A stretch of DNA of 7,004 bases from Candidatus Bathyarchaeota archaeon (GCA_030673805.1 DAOVIH010000056.1:1-7004); one strand, 5' to 3'. Positions 1 through 5,770 are shown, counted from the first letter of the stretch. Notes: generated by a model from the letters alone, not told the origin. Numbers and translations: made by a program.

Positions 1-2497
1 CAGAAGGACCCTGATAGCCTGGGTATGGTGGAATCGTTACCGTTGGATAAGGATCTGGTGCTGGATCCACGCGTATATAGGTTGAATCGGATGATCTCCA
101 GTAAGATTCTGATCCTTCAAAATCAGCTACGATGAGGTAATCTCCTGGAACTGGTGGCACCCAACTCTTTCCGAAATTACCCCACAGGTCACTTGTAACT
201 TCCCCTATGTCTTGGTAGTTGCCATTTGGATCAATAGCATATAGCATTATGGTAACTCCAGTTGCATCTTGTGGTCGGGGCCTTTGCATGTGTATGTACT
301 CCATCCACTCGCTCATGTCCTCGTCGGCTATGCATGGGGTTTCTGGTTGACCTGGAGACATGTCCAAGACAGTGCCTTCGATCATTACGCTTTGTCCTAG
401 TGGTATAGCTGGTTTTGGTGCTTCAACTGTTGTTGCGCTTTTGCCCTTGCCATAGACGTACATAACCCCGTCATAATTATTAGGGGCCATGAAGTAGCCG
501 TCGACTATAACACCTATGGCACCCTGGCCCGTGCCACCCGCACATCCCGCTATTTTCCATATTTCTTCACCTGTAGTAGCGTTGATGCAGTAGTAGCCCC
601 ACCCTCTAGGGAAGGGCATAGTGGGGCTGTGTTCCGAATTTGTTCCGTATAGCTTTCCGTCAGCAATATTTACGGCGGTAACGAAAGGTTGCACGGTTTG
701 ACCAGTTTCGTCAACGTATGGAGTGTCGTATGGATAATCAGCTACTGCACTGTATCTCCAGACTATTTCCCCATTAGTCCAGTTAAATGCGTAGATGCCA
801 TCCATGGATTCTCGGTACAATAGGCCATAAGCTGAAGACATGCGGTACGCTCCTAACGCCCCCCAAGGATAACCCATCGCTTCGCTTTGCCATGCTAGGT
901 CCCCTGTCTGCAGATCCCAAGCCAGCCAATACCCGTGTGCCGTCATTGTGGCGATTTTTCCATGATCAGCGACTGAACTTATGGTGATCCATGTCGGTTC
1001 GTCGACTGTTATGTCCCATAGCTCTAGGCCTGTCTCCAAGCTAGCAGCCCTTACCCTTATTCCAGTTTTTACTCCCGCTTCCTGGACTTCATCCACCATA
1101 GCAGCTATGCCCACTTCAAAATCGGTCGTGTCAGGTAGACTTCTCCACGGCCAGGTCATGTTGCTCACTACCCTAGAAGCGAAATTGGTGCTAGTTCCAG
1201 CTATTGTCCAGTTGATTAAACGATATTCAGGGCTAAAATAGGAGCCAATGTTCTGCACGCTCAAAACGTATGGATCAGTTTTAAAAGTGCCTGTCGTCAA
1301 TGGAGCAATCGAAACGTTCAAGGTTACAAGTCCATTATATGGATTAAACTTAATCAGCCTGCCACCACCGATATACACAAGATTTACGCTCGTTCCAACA
1401 CCTGCTACCGCGCCAGGCGACAATCCAGCACCTTCAGCATATTCAATGTATTGTGGTAATATAGGAGTGGTCGTCGGCACAGCGCCGGGCCAACCCGGGA
1501 CCGTAATTTTTGTCACTGCTTCGGCTTCCCAATACAATTCTCCGGTACGTAGATCGTAGCATATCCAAGTATATTGAGTGCCCGCTTCAGTTGAACTTGC
1601 TTTTGTAACGCCTTGGTAACATCTTCCAGAATAAACAATAGCTGGAGTAAAGGTCCCGTAACTTTGTAGCGATTCTGGTCCCTCACCTCCTCCAATGAGA
1701 CCTCCTATGGTGTAATCCCGTAACCATACTACGTGGGCGGTGTTTGGCCCCTGAACCCATGGAGTGAACGCATATGTCCTTCCGCCAGGGTATATGTTCG
1801 TGTCAGGATAGAGTTCATCCCAAAGAGAGCCTCCTCCCACACTAGTCCACGGGAAGTTACCTAGAATCGGCCACCACTCTCTGTTCTCTGGTGACACGGG
1901 CCTTTCCCAGTAGTCGGTTGGAAGTCCACCCTCGGGCCAAGAAAGTACTAAGTCTTCTTGTACGGTTATTGTCCAATCATCAGTAGAGCTGGACTCATAA
2001 TAGACTGAATCAATATAGAGATATGGTGCCCCTGCATCGTATACTGTGCCATCAATGTAATATCCTGCCGGATAATACATTCCAGCAAATTCAAACTTAA
2101 GTGTCCAGTCCCCAATTTCATCAGCTAACCAATTAAACCATGATGTTGCGTCTCCTTGGTAGGCGTCCCGAATAACAACTTCTTGTCCTCCACTAGGCCT
2201 TGTGATTGTCACCTTGTAATCTTTATGAAATCGGTTGTAGTCAGTCGAGGGGTTAGTCCACATATTAACTAGGAAGGTCTGACCAAGTCCTACTGTGGTA
2301 GGTCTGGCGCTAATCCAAGCGACGGTAGGAACGGTCACACTAGGAGTAGCACCGGGTGGTAGTGGTCCGCTAACTGGCTGATCTGCCGAAAGCTGAGCTC
2401 TCACTGGAATATTGGTCATTAGCAGAAAAGCAGAAGTCATCAATAGAGTCATAATGATTATAGCTCTTGCTTTTGTTTTGTTTAATGAAATTTTCAT
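1..2497 (-). CDS. Secreted PQQ-like beta-propeller protein with Ig-like flanking domains (3' end cut off by window)
   Basis: The reading frame is open for 832 codons and runs off the left edge. The N-terminus (residues 1-35) is a signal peptide: basic KTKAR, a hydrophobic core IIIMTLLMTSAFLLM, and a likely cut after VRA before Q35. Residues about 55-180 look like a beta-sandwich (Ig-like) domain ending in DDWTITV. Residues about 280-685 carry PQQ/BamB-type propeller blades with the motif xDxxTGxxxW: CYDLRTGELYW (313-323), AASLETGLELW (484-494), AWDLQTGDLAW (526-536), AFNWTNGEIVW (570-580) and INATTGEEIW (638-647). Residues about 688-810 form a second Ig-like domain ending in STYIRVDPAP, followed by a proline-rich stretch. 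No lipobox Cys is seen; a C-terminal membrane anchor, if any, lies outside. Such propellers are usually extracellular scaffolds or ligand binders. Whether PQQ is bound is unknown, so no enzyme activity is claimed. Confidence 0.9.
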   Translation of the reverse strand, partial: MKISLNKTKARAIIIMTLLMTSAFLLMTNIPVRAQLSADQPVSGPLPPGATPSVTVPTVAWISARPTTVGLGQTFLVNMWTNPSTDYNRFHKDYKVTITRPSGGQEVVIRDAYQGDATSWFNWLADEIGDWTLKFEFAGMYYPAGYYIDGTVYDAGAPYLYIDSVYYESSSTDDWTITVQEDLVLSWPEGGLPTDYWERPVSPENREWWPILGNFPWTSVGGGSLWDELYPDTNIYPGGRTYAFTPWVQGPNTAHVVWLRDYTIGGLIGGGEGPESLQSYGTFTPAIVYSGRCYQGVTKASSTEAGTQYTWICYDLRTGELYWEAEAVTKITVPGWPGAVPTTTPILPQYIEYAEGAGLSPGAVAGVGTSVNLVYIGGGRLIKFNPYNGLVTLNVSIAPLTTGTFKTDPYVLSVQNIGSYFSPEYRLINWTIAGTSTNFASRVVSNMTWPWRSLPDTTDFEVGIAAMVDEVQEAGVKTGIRVRAASLETGLELWDITVDEPTWITISSVADHGKIATMTAHGYWLAWDLQTGDLAWQSEAMGYPWGALGAYRMSSAYGLLYRESMDGIYAFNWTNGEIVWRYSAVADYPYDTPYVDETGQTVQPFVTAVNIADGKLYGTNSEHSPTMPFPRGWGYYCINATTGEEIWKIAGCAGGTGQGAIGVIVDGYFMAPNNYDGVMYVYGKGKSATTVEAPKPAIPLGQSVMIEGTVLDMSPGQPETPCIADEDMSEWMEYIHMQRPRPQDATGVTIMLYAIDPNGNYQDIGEVTSDLWGNFGKSWVPPVPGDYLIVADFEGSESYWRSSDSTYIRVDPAPDPYPTVTIPPYPGYQGPS

Positions 2498-2511
2498 TTT
2501 TTTCATTCCTT
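2498..2511 (-). promoter_or_regulatory. Ribosome site that selects the second of two ATGs for the propeller gene
   Basis: On the minus strand AAGGA (2511-2507) lies directly against an ATG at 2506, which is too close to serve it, and 9 bases ahead of the in-frame ATG at 2497. The second ATG is therefore preferred. The difference is three residues (MKK) at the tip of the signal peptide. Confidence 0.6.
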
Positions 2512-2546
2512 TTTTGTTTTGTTTTTTCCTTTTTTATTTTATTTTT

Positions 2547-2693
2547 GTTGAGTTCTGGTTGCCCTCAGCAACTGATTCGTTAGAAATTGATGGTTTTCAC
2601 TGTAATTGCTTGACATGTGTTGATTCGTTGTCTCCCTATCAACGGTTTATCCTCTGATGTGTAAGCTAGCGGGTAAGGCTACCTTAACTCAAC
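2547..2693 (-). other. Possible structured 5' leader or regulatory element ahead of the propeller gene
   Basis: No convincing coding frame exists here. An 8-bp inverted repeat, GTTGAGTT (2547-2554) with AACTCAAC (2686-2693), encloses the stretch. Inside are a 5-bp hairpin (2558-2562 with 2568-2572) and a 6-bp hairpin (2619-2624 with 2638-2643). If transcription starts about 25 bases below the TATA box at 2721-2728, the RNA would begin near 2698, just before the outer stem. An A-rich stretch at 2530-2545 could instead be a closer TATA element, in which case this region would be upstream DNA rather than leader. No known riboswitch family is recognised. Confidence 0.35.
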
Positions 2694-2720
2694 ATGAAAT
2701 AACGTTTTTCGACTTTTGTT

Positions 2721-2735
2721 CTTAAAAGCTTTTGC
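2721..2735 (-). promoter_or_regulatory. Candidate TATA box and BRE of the propeller gene
   Basis: The minus strand reads CTTTTAAG (2728-2721) preceded by an A-rich BRE-like CAAAAG. The same octamer occurs ahead of the small membrane gene at 3163-3156. It predicts a start near 2698 and a leader of about 200 bases. Confidence 0.45.
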
Positions 2736-2769
2736 TACATGTTTATGGTATCATTAATTTGGGTTTGGG

Positions 2770-2795
2770 GTTAAAATTTAACGTTAAATTTTAAC
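2770..2795. repeat. Perfect 26-bp palindrome, candidate operator
   Basis: The half site GTTAAAATTTAAC at 2770-2782 is followed immediately by its exact reverse complement at 2783-2795, with no spacer and no mismatch. It lies about 40 bp upstream of the candidate TATA box of the propeller gene and outside any gene, as expected for the binding site of a dimeric regulator. It lacks a following T-run, so it does not look like a terminator. Confidence 0.6.
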
Positions 2796-2820
2796 TCTTA
2801 GAGACTCTTCGTAGAATCTA

Positions 2821-2872
2821 ATAAAAAATCATGGCACCCCTGATCTTCAGTTGTGGAGCTGCGAAGGATGCC
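2821..2872 (-). terminator. Intrinsic-type terminator after the small membrane gene at 2914-3111
   Basis: Reading the minus strand, GGCATCC (2872-2866) can pair with GGGTGCC (2839-2833), seven pairs including one G-U, with a minor CTGA/TCAG stem inside. It is followed four bases later by a T6 run (2828-2823). The G-U pair would be a C-A mismatch on the other strand, so the fold is directional and fits the minus gene that ends at 2914. Confidence 0.5.
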
Positions 2873-2913
2873 CACAATTTCTTTTAAGAGTGAAATTTTG
2901 AGGTTTTGTTTGA

Positions 2914-3111
2914 TTACATATTCATCCATCTTTCTCTCCATCTGACAAAAAAGATAACAACGACCGCTAATGCAAAAACTAAAACGAAGCTACCATAGGT
3001 CATAATAGTGAATCCCTGTTGATGGTCTCCCCAGATTGATGGATACTGATAGCCTATTATTACCAAAGCTAAACCTAAAATAATAATTGTCAATAAAAAC
3101 CAATACCACAA
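2914..3111 (-). CDS. Small membrane protein with two transmembrane helices (65 residues)
   Basis: The function is not recognised. The protein starts MWYWFLL and has two hydrophobic helices, residues about 3-20 and 36-56, joined by a short polar loop (YPSIWGDHQQGF) and ending in a basic tail RWRERW. The tail suggests the C-terminus is cytoplasmic and the loop faces outward. The start is a TTG: an in-frame TAG lies 21 bases upstream and no ATG or GTG intervenes. A GGGGGATT run 12-20 bases before it may serve as the ribosome site. A CTTTTAAG box at 3163-3156 would place the RNA start about 22 bases ahead of the TTG, so the gene has its own promoter although it follows the recombinase on the same strand. 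The two-helix layout, promoter and terminator together argue it is real. Confidence 0.7.
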   Translation of the reverse strand: MWYWFLLTIIILGLALVIIGYQYPSIWGDHQQGFTIMTYGSFVLVFALAVVVIFFVRWRERWMNM

Positions 3112-3155
3112 TCTCAGTTTAATCCCCCACTATTCTCTAAAATTAATCGAGATTG

Positions 3156-3169
3156 CTTAAAAGATTTTT
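3156..3169 (-). promoter_or_regulatory. TATA box of the 65-residue membrane protein gene
   Basis: CTTTTAAG at 3163-3156 on the minus strand is preceded by an A-rich BRE-like GAAAAAT. Its centre is about 48 bases from the TTG start, giving a leader of roughly 22 bases. Confidence 0.5.
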
Positions 3170-3195
3170 CCAAAGTGAATGAGGCTTCTTTGATC

Positions 3196-3217
3196 TGAAA
3201 AAGAGAGAAAGAGAAGG
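3196..3217 (-). terminator. Pyrimidine-rich termination tract after the recombinase gene
   Basis: Directly after the TAG stop the minus strand is almost pure pyrimidine, with CTTTCTCTC followed by a T5 run. Archaeal RNA polymerase can terminate at T-rich tracts without a hairpin. No strong stem is seen, so the call is tentative. Confidence 0.35.
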
Positions 3218-4372
3218 CTAGTTTCCCTTTCTCATTTCTGAGACGATCTTCGACATTTCTAGGAGTGTAGCTTCAAGAGACTTCATTTTGTTTTTGATTT
3301 CCACACTTTCCCTTTTAACGTTAACAATTTCAACTTTCATGTTCTGATTCTCTGAGGCTAAACTATTCACTAACACCTGTAACTGAATGTTCTTCTCTTC
3401 AATCGCCTTATGCAACTCAACAACCTTCTGCGTGTCCGTGAAAACCAGAAGCGAAGGCTCTCCCTTCAAATAGAACTTAGCTAAATCCTCAAGCGAATAT
3501 CGTCTGTAAACTTCTGTTAAATATCCCTCATGGCCCATCAGAGCCTCTACAATATCAACCGGAATAACTGTAGCAAGTCGGGTTCTGAAGAACTTACGCA
3601 AAACGTGAGGATGAAGTTTTTCCCTGTTTGTGCTTTTGTCTCTTCCGTTCAATCCAGCTTTATGTAAGGCATTTTTCCAAAGACAATATGCTGTCGAAGA
3701 GTTAAAAGGAAAAAGACGTGGATCGTCAGAGACTTTATTGTATAAGTGACTTTTCCCGATTGCAGCCCTCAAATAATCTTCTCTGACCTTCAACCATTCT
3801 GTAACTGCTTCTTTTGCTTCAGAACTAAAGAAGGCGTGTCTGCTATTACCGGTCTTTGTGACTTCTCCCCTGATCTGAATACGAGCTGGTTCTTCATTCA
3901 GGTACAGGTCGTCAATGTTTGATTTGAGCAGCTCCCCTATTCTCATACCGCTGGATTCAAGAATTAGATAGAGAGCTTTTCCCTGAATAGACATATGCAA
4001 TAGAATTTTTTTAAATTCTGAAGTTGTTGGAATCCTGTCAAGAGTTAAGGCGCGTGATCCCTTTATTTTTCGGTTTGTCATTCTCCAAAACTTTAGGGAA
4101 AGCTCAACCTCATTTTCGATAAGAAAGGTTTTGATGCTGCTTAGTTTTAGTCTGATTGTGAGGGGAGCTGAACCGTTTAGAGACTGTAAGAAATTTCGTA
4201 TATCTTTCTCGTAGTCTCTTTCTGTGCTGAAATATTTTTCAGCCATTTCGTCTAAGTTCTCAGGGGTAGCCTCTTCGTAGATGGATCCAAAAAATAGTTT
4301 TATTGTGTTGGATAGGTTTCTTCTAGTTCCTATGTTGTCGTAGCTTTCCAGAAAATTTTTTACCTTAGACAT
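3218..4372 (-). CDS. Tyrosine recombinase/integrase with a C-terminal coiled coil (384 residues)
   Basis: The enzyme would cut and rejoin DNA through a tyrosine intermediate. Residues about 1-105 are a helical SAM-like core-binding domain. Residues about 112-300 are the catalytic domain with the full active-site set: R144 (SGMRIGELL), K173 in the beta-hairpin (TKTGNSRH), H256 and R259 (HPHVLRKF), H281 (MGHEG), and the nucleophile Y289 or Y292 (VYRRYS). Residues about 313-380 add a charged heptad-like coiled coil that XerA/XerC-type enzymes of about 300 residues lack. The ATG at 4372 is preceded by AGGAAG with 8 bases spacing, and an in-frame TAG lies just upstream. It is divergent from the CooC-like gene. 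All catalytic residues are present, so it is probably active. Whether it resolves chromosome dimers, integrates an element or inverts DNA cannot be told; no tRNA or att repeat is visible. Confidence 0.9.
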   Translation of the reverse strand: MSKVKNFLESYDNIGTRRNLSNTIKLFFGSIYEEATPENLDEMAEKYFSTERDYEKDIRNFLQSLNGSAPLTIRLKLSSIKTFLIENEVELSLKFWRMTNRKIKGSRALTLDRIPTTSEFKKILLHMSIQGKALYLILESSGMRIGELLKSNIDDLYLNEEPARIQIRGEVTKTGNSRHAFFSSEAKEAVTEWLKVREDYLRAAIGKSHLYNKVSDDPRLFPFNSSTAYCLWKNALHKAGLNGRDKSTNREKLHPHVLRKFFRTRLATVIPVDIVEALMGHEGYLTEVYRRYSLEDLAKFYLKGEPSLLVFTDTQKVVELHKAIEEKNIQLQVLVNSLASENQNMKVEIVNVKRESVEIKNKMKSLEATLLEMSKIVSEMRKGN

Positions 4373-4407
4373 CTCATATTCTTCCTATGGTAAATAAACA
4401 AAACGGA

Positions 4408-4415
4408 GATATAAG
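4408..4415 (-). promoter_or_regulatory. TATA box of the recombinase gene
   Basis: The minus strand reads CTTATATC, close to the archaeal consensus, centred about 40 bases from the ATG. This predicts a start near 4385 and a short leader holding the AGGAAG ribosome site. Confidence 0.6.
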
Positions 4416-4424
4416 TATTGTCCC

Positions 4425-4436
4425 AGTTAACTAGTT
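4425..4436. promoter_or_regulatory. Overlapping short palindromes between the two divergent promoters
   Basis: AGTTAACT (4425-4432) and AACTAGTT (4429-4436) are overlapping 8-bp palindromes between the recombinase TATA (4408-4415) and the ATPase TATA (4444-4450). Their position suits a shared operator, but palindromes this short in AT-rich DNA can arise by chance. Confidence 0.3.
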
Positions 4437-4443
4437 CAATAAC

Positions 4444-4450
4444 TATAAAT
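4444..4450 (+). promoter_or_regulatory. TATA box of the CooC-like gene
   Basis: TATAAAT lies about 53 bases ahead of the ATG at 4500, predicting a transcript start near 4472. The leader would contain GGTGGAAGTGA (4482-4492), the likely ribosome site. Confidence 0.55.
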
Positions 4451-4499
4451 TATGTGAAGCAACTTATTTTTCGTAAGAATTGGTGGAAGTGACAGCTAG

Positions 4500-5261
4500 A
4501 TGAAGAGACTTGTTACTATGGGTAGAGGCGGCAGCGGAAAAACAGCCTTTGTTGCACTCATGACCAAATACTTCATCGAAAAAGGTGAGACTCCCATACT
4601 TCTTATCGACGCGGATCCAGATCAGAACCTGTCAGAGATGCTTGGAGTCGACCTCAAAGAAGAGGGAATACAAACTGTCTCCGAGTTGCTGGTTGAAACA
4701 TTCTTGGAAGGAGGAGGCACCACGGTTGGGGTTCCCCCATCAAAGAGGATTGAAAGCAAAATCTGGGAACTTGGACTCTACGAAGGAGAAAACTTCGACT
4801 TCATGGCTATCGGAACAAAATTCATTGAAGGCTGTTACTGTCTTCCCAACAATGCCCTGAAGAACGCCTTAGAAGGGTTAACGAAATCCTACACGTATGT
4901 GCTTATTGATTCTCCGGGTGGACTGGAACACCTAAACAGACGAATCGCATCTAAGGTCGACGACATATTCGACATTATTGATCCCTCCCAGAAATCATTC
5001 CATCACGTAGAAAGAGCCTACAAAGTAGCCAAGGAAGTAAAGATAGACTTCAACAACTTCTACGTGGTCGGAGGCAACAGGGTTCCAGAAGAACTGGAAT
5101 CAGAAGTTGGAAAAAGAACAAAACTGGAATACTTGGGAAAAATCAGGTACGACAAAGAAGTAGAAAACTACGTTCTTTACGGGAAGCCCCTACTCGACCT
5201 ACCAGAAACATCACTCGCCTACAATTCAGTGAAGAAGATACTACAGAAGGCAGGATATTAG
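4500..5261 (+). CDS. CooC-like MinD/ParA-family ATPase, candidate nickel-insertion accessory protein
   Basis: A cytoplasmic ATPase of 253 residues. The P-loop is GRGGSGKT (8-15), switch I is DADPDQNL (37-44), and the switch II region is IDSPGGLEHLNR (136-147). The CYC motif at C112-C114 within EGCYCLPNNAL matches the CXC metal site of CooC, the protein that helps load nickel into CO dehydrogenase. The GLEHL(N/G)R segment and the later DPSQKSF also resemble CooC more than partitioning ParA proteins. Family ATPases usually have Lys at the second P-loop position (GKGG); here it is Arg (R9). An in-frame TAG lies immediately before the ATG, fixing the start. No CO dehydrogenase or nickel gene is in the window, so the client is unknown. 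A specialised paralogue acting on another metalloenzyme, or a partition-like role beside the recombinase, remains possible. Confidence 0.8.
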   Translation: MKRLVTMGRGGSGKTAFVALMTKYFIEKGETPILLIDADPDQNLSEMLGVDLKEEGIQTVSELLVETFLEGGGTTVGVPPSKRIESKIWELGLYEGENFDFMAIGTKFIEGCYCLPNNALKNALEGLTKSYTYVLIDSPGGLEHLNRRIASKVDDIFDIIDPSQKSFHHVERAYKVAKEVKIDFNNFYVVGGNRVPEELESEVGKRTKLEYLGKIRYDKEVENYVLYGKPLLDLPETSLAYNSVKKILQKAGY

Positions 5262-5283
5262 GAGACTAATAAAAGAAGATTGT

Positions 5284-5302
5284 TGAAAAACAGCTTTTTT
5301 CA
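5284..5302 (+). terminator. Terminator after the CooC-like gene
   Basis: TGAAAAA (5284-5290) and TTTTTCA (5296-5302) form a 7-bp stem with a 5-base loop, 22 bases beyond the TAG stop, with a T6 run inside the descending arm. A second T7 run follows at 5328-5334. Confidence 0.5.
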
Positions 5303-5320
5303 GAAAATTCGCTCCATAAG

Positions 5321-5350
5321 CCTCTGCTTTTTTTAAATGCTCAGCAGAGG
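5321..5350. repeat. GC-rich 7-bp inverted repeat with a T7 run in the loop
   Basis: CCTCTGC (5321-5327) pairs perfectly with GCAGAGG (5344-5350) across a 16-base loop that starts with T7. It may back up the terminator just upstream. No T-run follows the hairpin, so it could equally be a processing or protein-binding site. Confidence 0.4.
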
Positions 5351-5379
5351 ACCAGCGAAGATTTGGCCACAAATTTTTG

Positions 5380-5430
5380 GTCAAGAAACCTTGACTAAAT
5401 GAATTATTTAGCTAGTCAAGAAACCTTTAC
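5380..5430. repeat. Nested direct and inverted repeats, candidate operator cluster
   Basis: GTCAAGAAACCTTGAC (5380-5395) recurs as GTCAAGAAACCTTTAC (5415-5430), 15 of 16 bases identical and 35 bp apart. The first copy is itself an inverted repeat (GTCAAG, AAAC, CTTGAC). CTTGACTA (5390-5397) and TAGTCAAG (5413-5420) form an 8-bp inverted repeat joining the two copies, with TAAAT/ATTTA nested inside. The right copy ends about 8 bases from the candidate TATA box at 5438-5445 of the next gene, the position expected for a regulator site. Confidence 0.6.
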
Positions 5431-5437
5431 AAAAAAT

Positions 5438-5445
5438 CTTTTATT
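5438..5445 (+). promoter_or_regulatory. TATA box of the 69-residue membrane protein gene
   Basis: CTTTTATT is preceded by an A6 BRE-like run (5431-5436). It predicts a transcript start near 5468, so the leader would be only about 16 bases. Confidence 0.45.
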
Positions 5446-5467
5446 TTATGTTCACCAAATAATGAAT

Positions 5468-5484
5468 TGTTGGAGAATCCAACA
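5468..5484 (+). promoter_or_regulatory. Hairpin enclosing the ribosome site of the 69-residue membrane protein gene
   Basis: TGTTGGA (5468-5474) and TCCAACA (5478-5484) are perfect 7-bp complements around the triloop GAA. The GGAG ribosome site (5472-5475) lies in the stem and loop, and the last stem base is the A of the ATG. In RNA this fold would hide the start; in DNA it is a possible operator just after the transcription start. Confidence 0.45.
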
Positions 5485-5693
5485 TGAACAAATATGCATT
5501 AAGGCTGCCTTTAGTGATACTGTCAGTTTTCTTGGGTTACTTTGGTTCAAGTCTAAAAATGGAGCACATTTATGTAACAGCCATTGTAACAGCGGTTTTT
5601 GTAGCAATAGCGGGATACTCGCTTTTTGTTAAACGTCTCCGGAAATCCAAACAAGGTGACACCATAGTAAGTAGAAAGACAATAAATGAATGA
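5484..5693 (+). CDS. Small membrane protein with two transmembrane helices (69 residues)
   Basis: The function is not recognised. Two hydrophobic helices, residues about 6-22 (LRLPLVILSVFLGYF) and 29-49 (IYVTAIVTAVFVAIAGY), are joined by a short loop GSSLKMEH. A basic tail follows (KRLRKSK) and then a polar end. The positive-inside rule places both ends in the cytoplasm. The ATG has GGAG eight bases upstream and an in-frame TGA at 5463-5465, so it is the first possible ATG. Its upstream DNA carries the repeat cluster at 5380-5430 and a TATA box, suggesting specific control. The last codons overlap the 26-codon frame that begins at 5686. Layout resembles the two other small hairpin proteins in the window, but no clear sequence similarity is visible by eye. 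Confidence 0.7.
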   Translation: MNKYALRLPLVILSVFLGYFGSSLKMEHIYVTAIVTAVFVAIAGYSLFVKRLRKSKQGDTIVSRKTINE

Positions 5694-5766
5694 GAAAACA
5701 CTACTTGCTCTAGCCGAGCTCACGTTCACCATAACAGTCTACAAACGAAGACTGCAAAAAAGATAA
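5686..5766 (+). CDS. Possible 26-residue mini-protein overlapping the preceding gene
   Basis: The frame begins with the overlap ATGAATGA, shared with the TGA stop of the previous gene, and encodes MNEKTLLALAELTFTITVYK followed by RRLQKR and TAA. The product has a mildly hydrophobic middle and a strongly basic end, as in a small membrane-associated peptide. A stop-start overlap is typical of translational coupling. Against it, no clear ribosome site precedes the ATG and a frame of this length is common by chance. No family is recognised. Confidence 0.25.
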   Translation: MNEKTLLALAELTFTITVYKRRLQKR

Positions 5767-5770
5767 AAAT
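5762..5770 (+). promoter_or_regulatory. Possible TATA box of the 86-residue membrane protein gene
   Basis: GATAAAAAT is preceded by an A6 run (5756-5761). Its centre is about 39 bases ahead of the ATG at 5805, predicting a short leader. It overlaps the stop of the 26-codon frame. Confidence 0.35.

Noticed and set aside
787..1695. Open frames at 787-987, 981-1241 and 1248-1559 on the plus strand, and 1513-1695 on the minus strand
   Set aside because: All lie within the long propeller frame, whose signal peptide and repeated blade motifs show which frame is coding. Their own translations show no domain character.
2412..2657. 81-codon plus-strand frame rich in Phe and Leu
   Set aside because: It is the antisense of the signal peptide and the A-rich ribosome-site region of the propeller gene; the hydrophobic run is an artefact of the T-rich strand.
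4585..4860. 91-codon plus-strand frame inside the CooC-like gene
   Set aside because: It overlaps the P-loop, switch and CXC region of a clear protein in another frame.
3218..5261. Integrated mobile element centred on the recombinase
   Set aside because: No tRNA, flanking att-like direct repeats, replication, capsid or conjugation gene is visible in the window, so the recombinase alone does not establish an element.
4500..5261. ParA plasmid-partition protein
   Set aside because: The CXC pair and the GLEHL segment fit CooC better, and no ParB-like partner or centromere-like repeat array lies nearby.
5380..5430. CRISPR array
   Set aside because: Only two repeat copies, each 16 bp and internally palindromic, with a spacer of 19 bases; it sits in a promoter and has no cas genes around it.
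5399..5632. 77-codon plus-strand frame overlapping the 69-residue membrane protein
   Set aside because: It runs through the repeat cluster and promoter, whereas the 5484 frame has a ribosome site, two clean helices and a basic tail.
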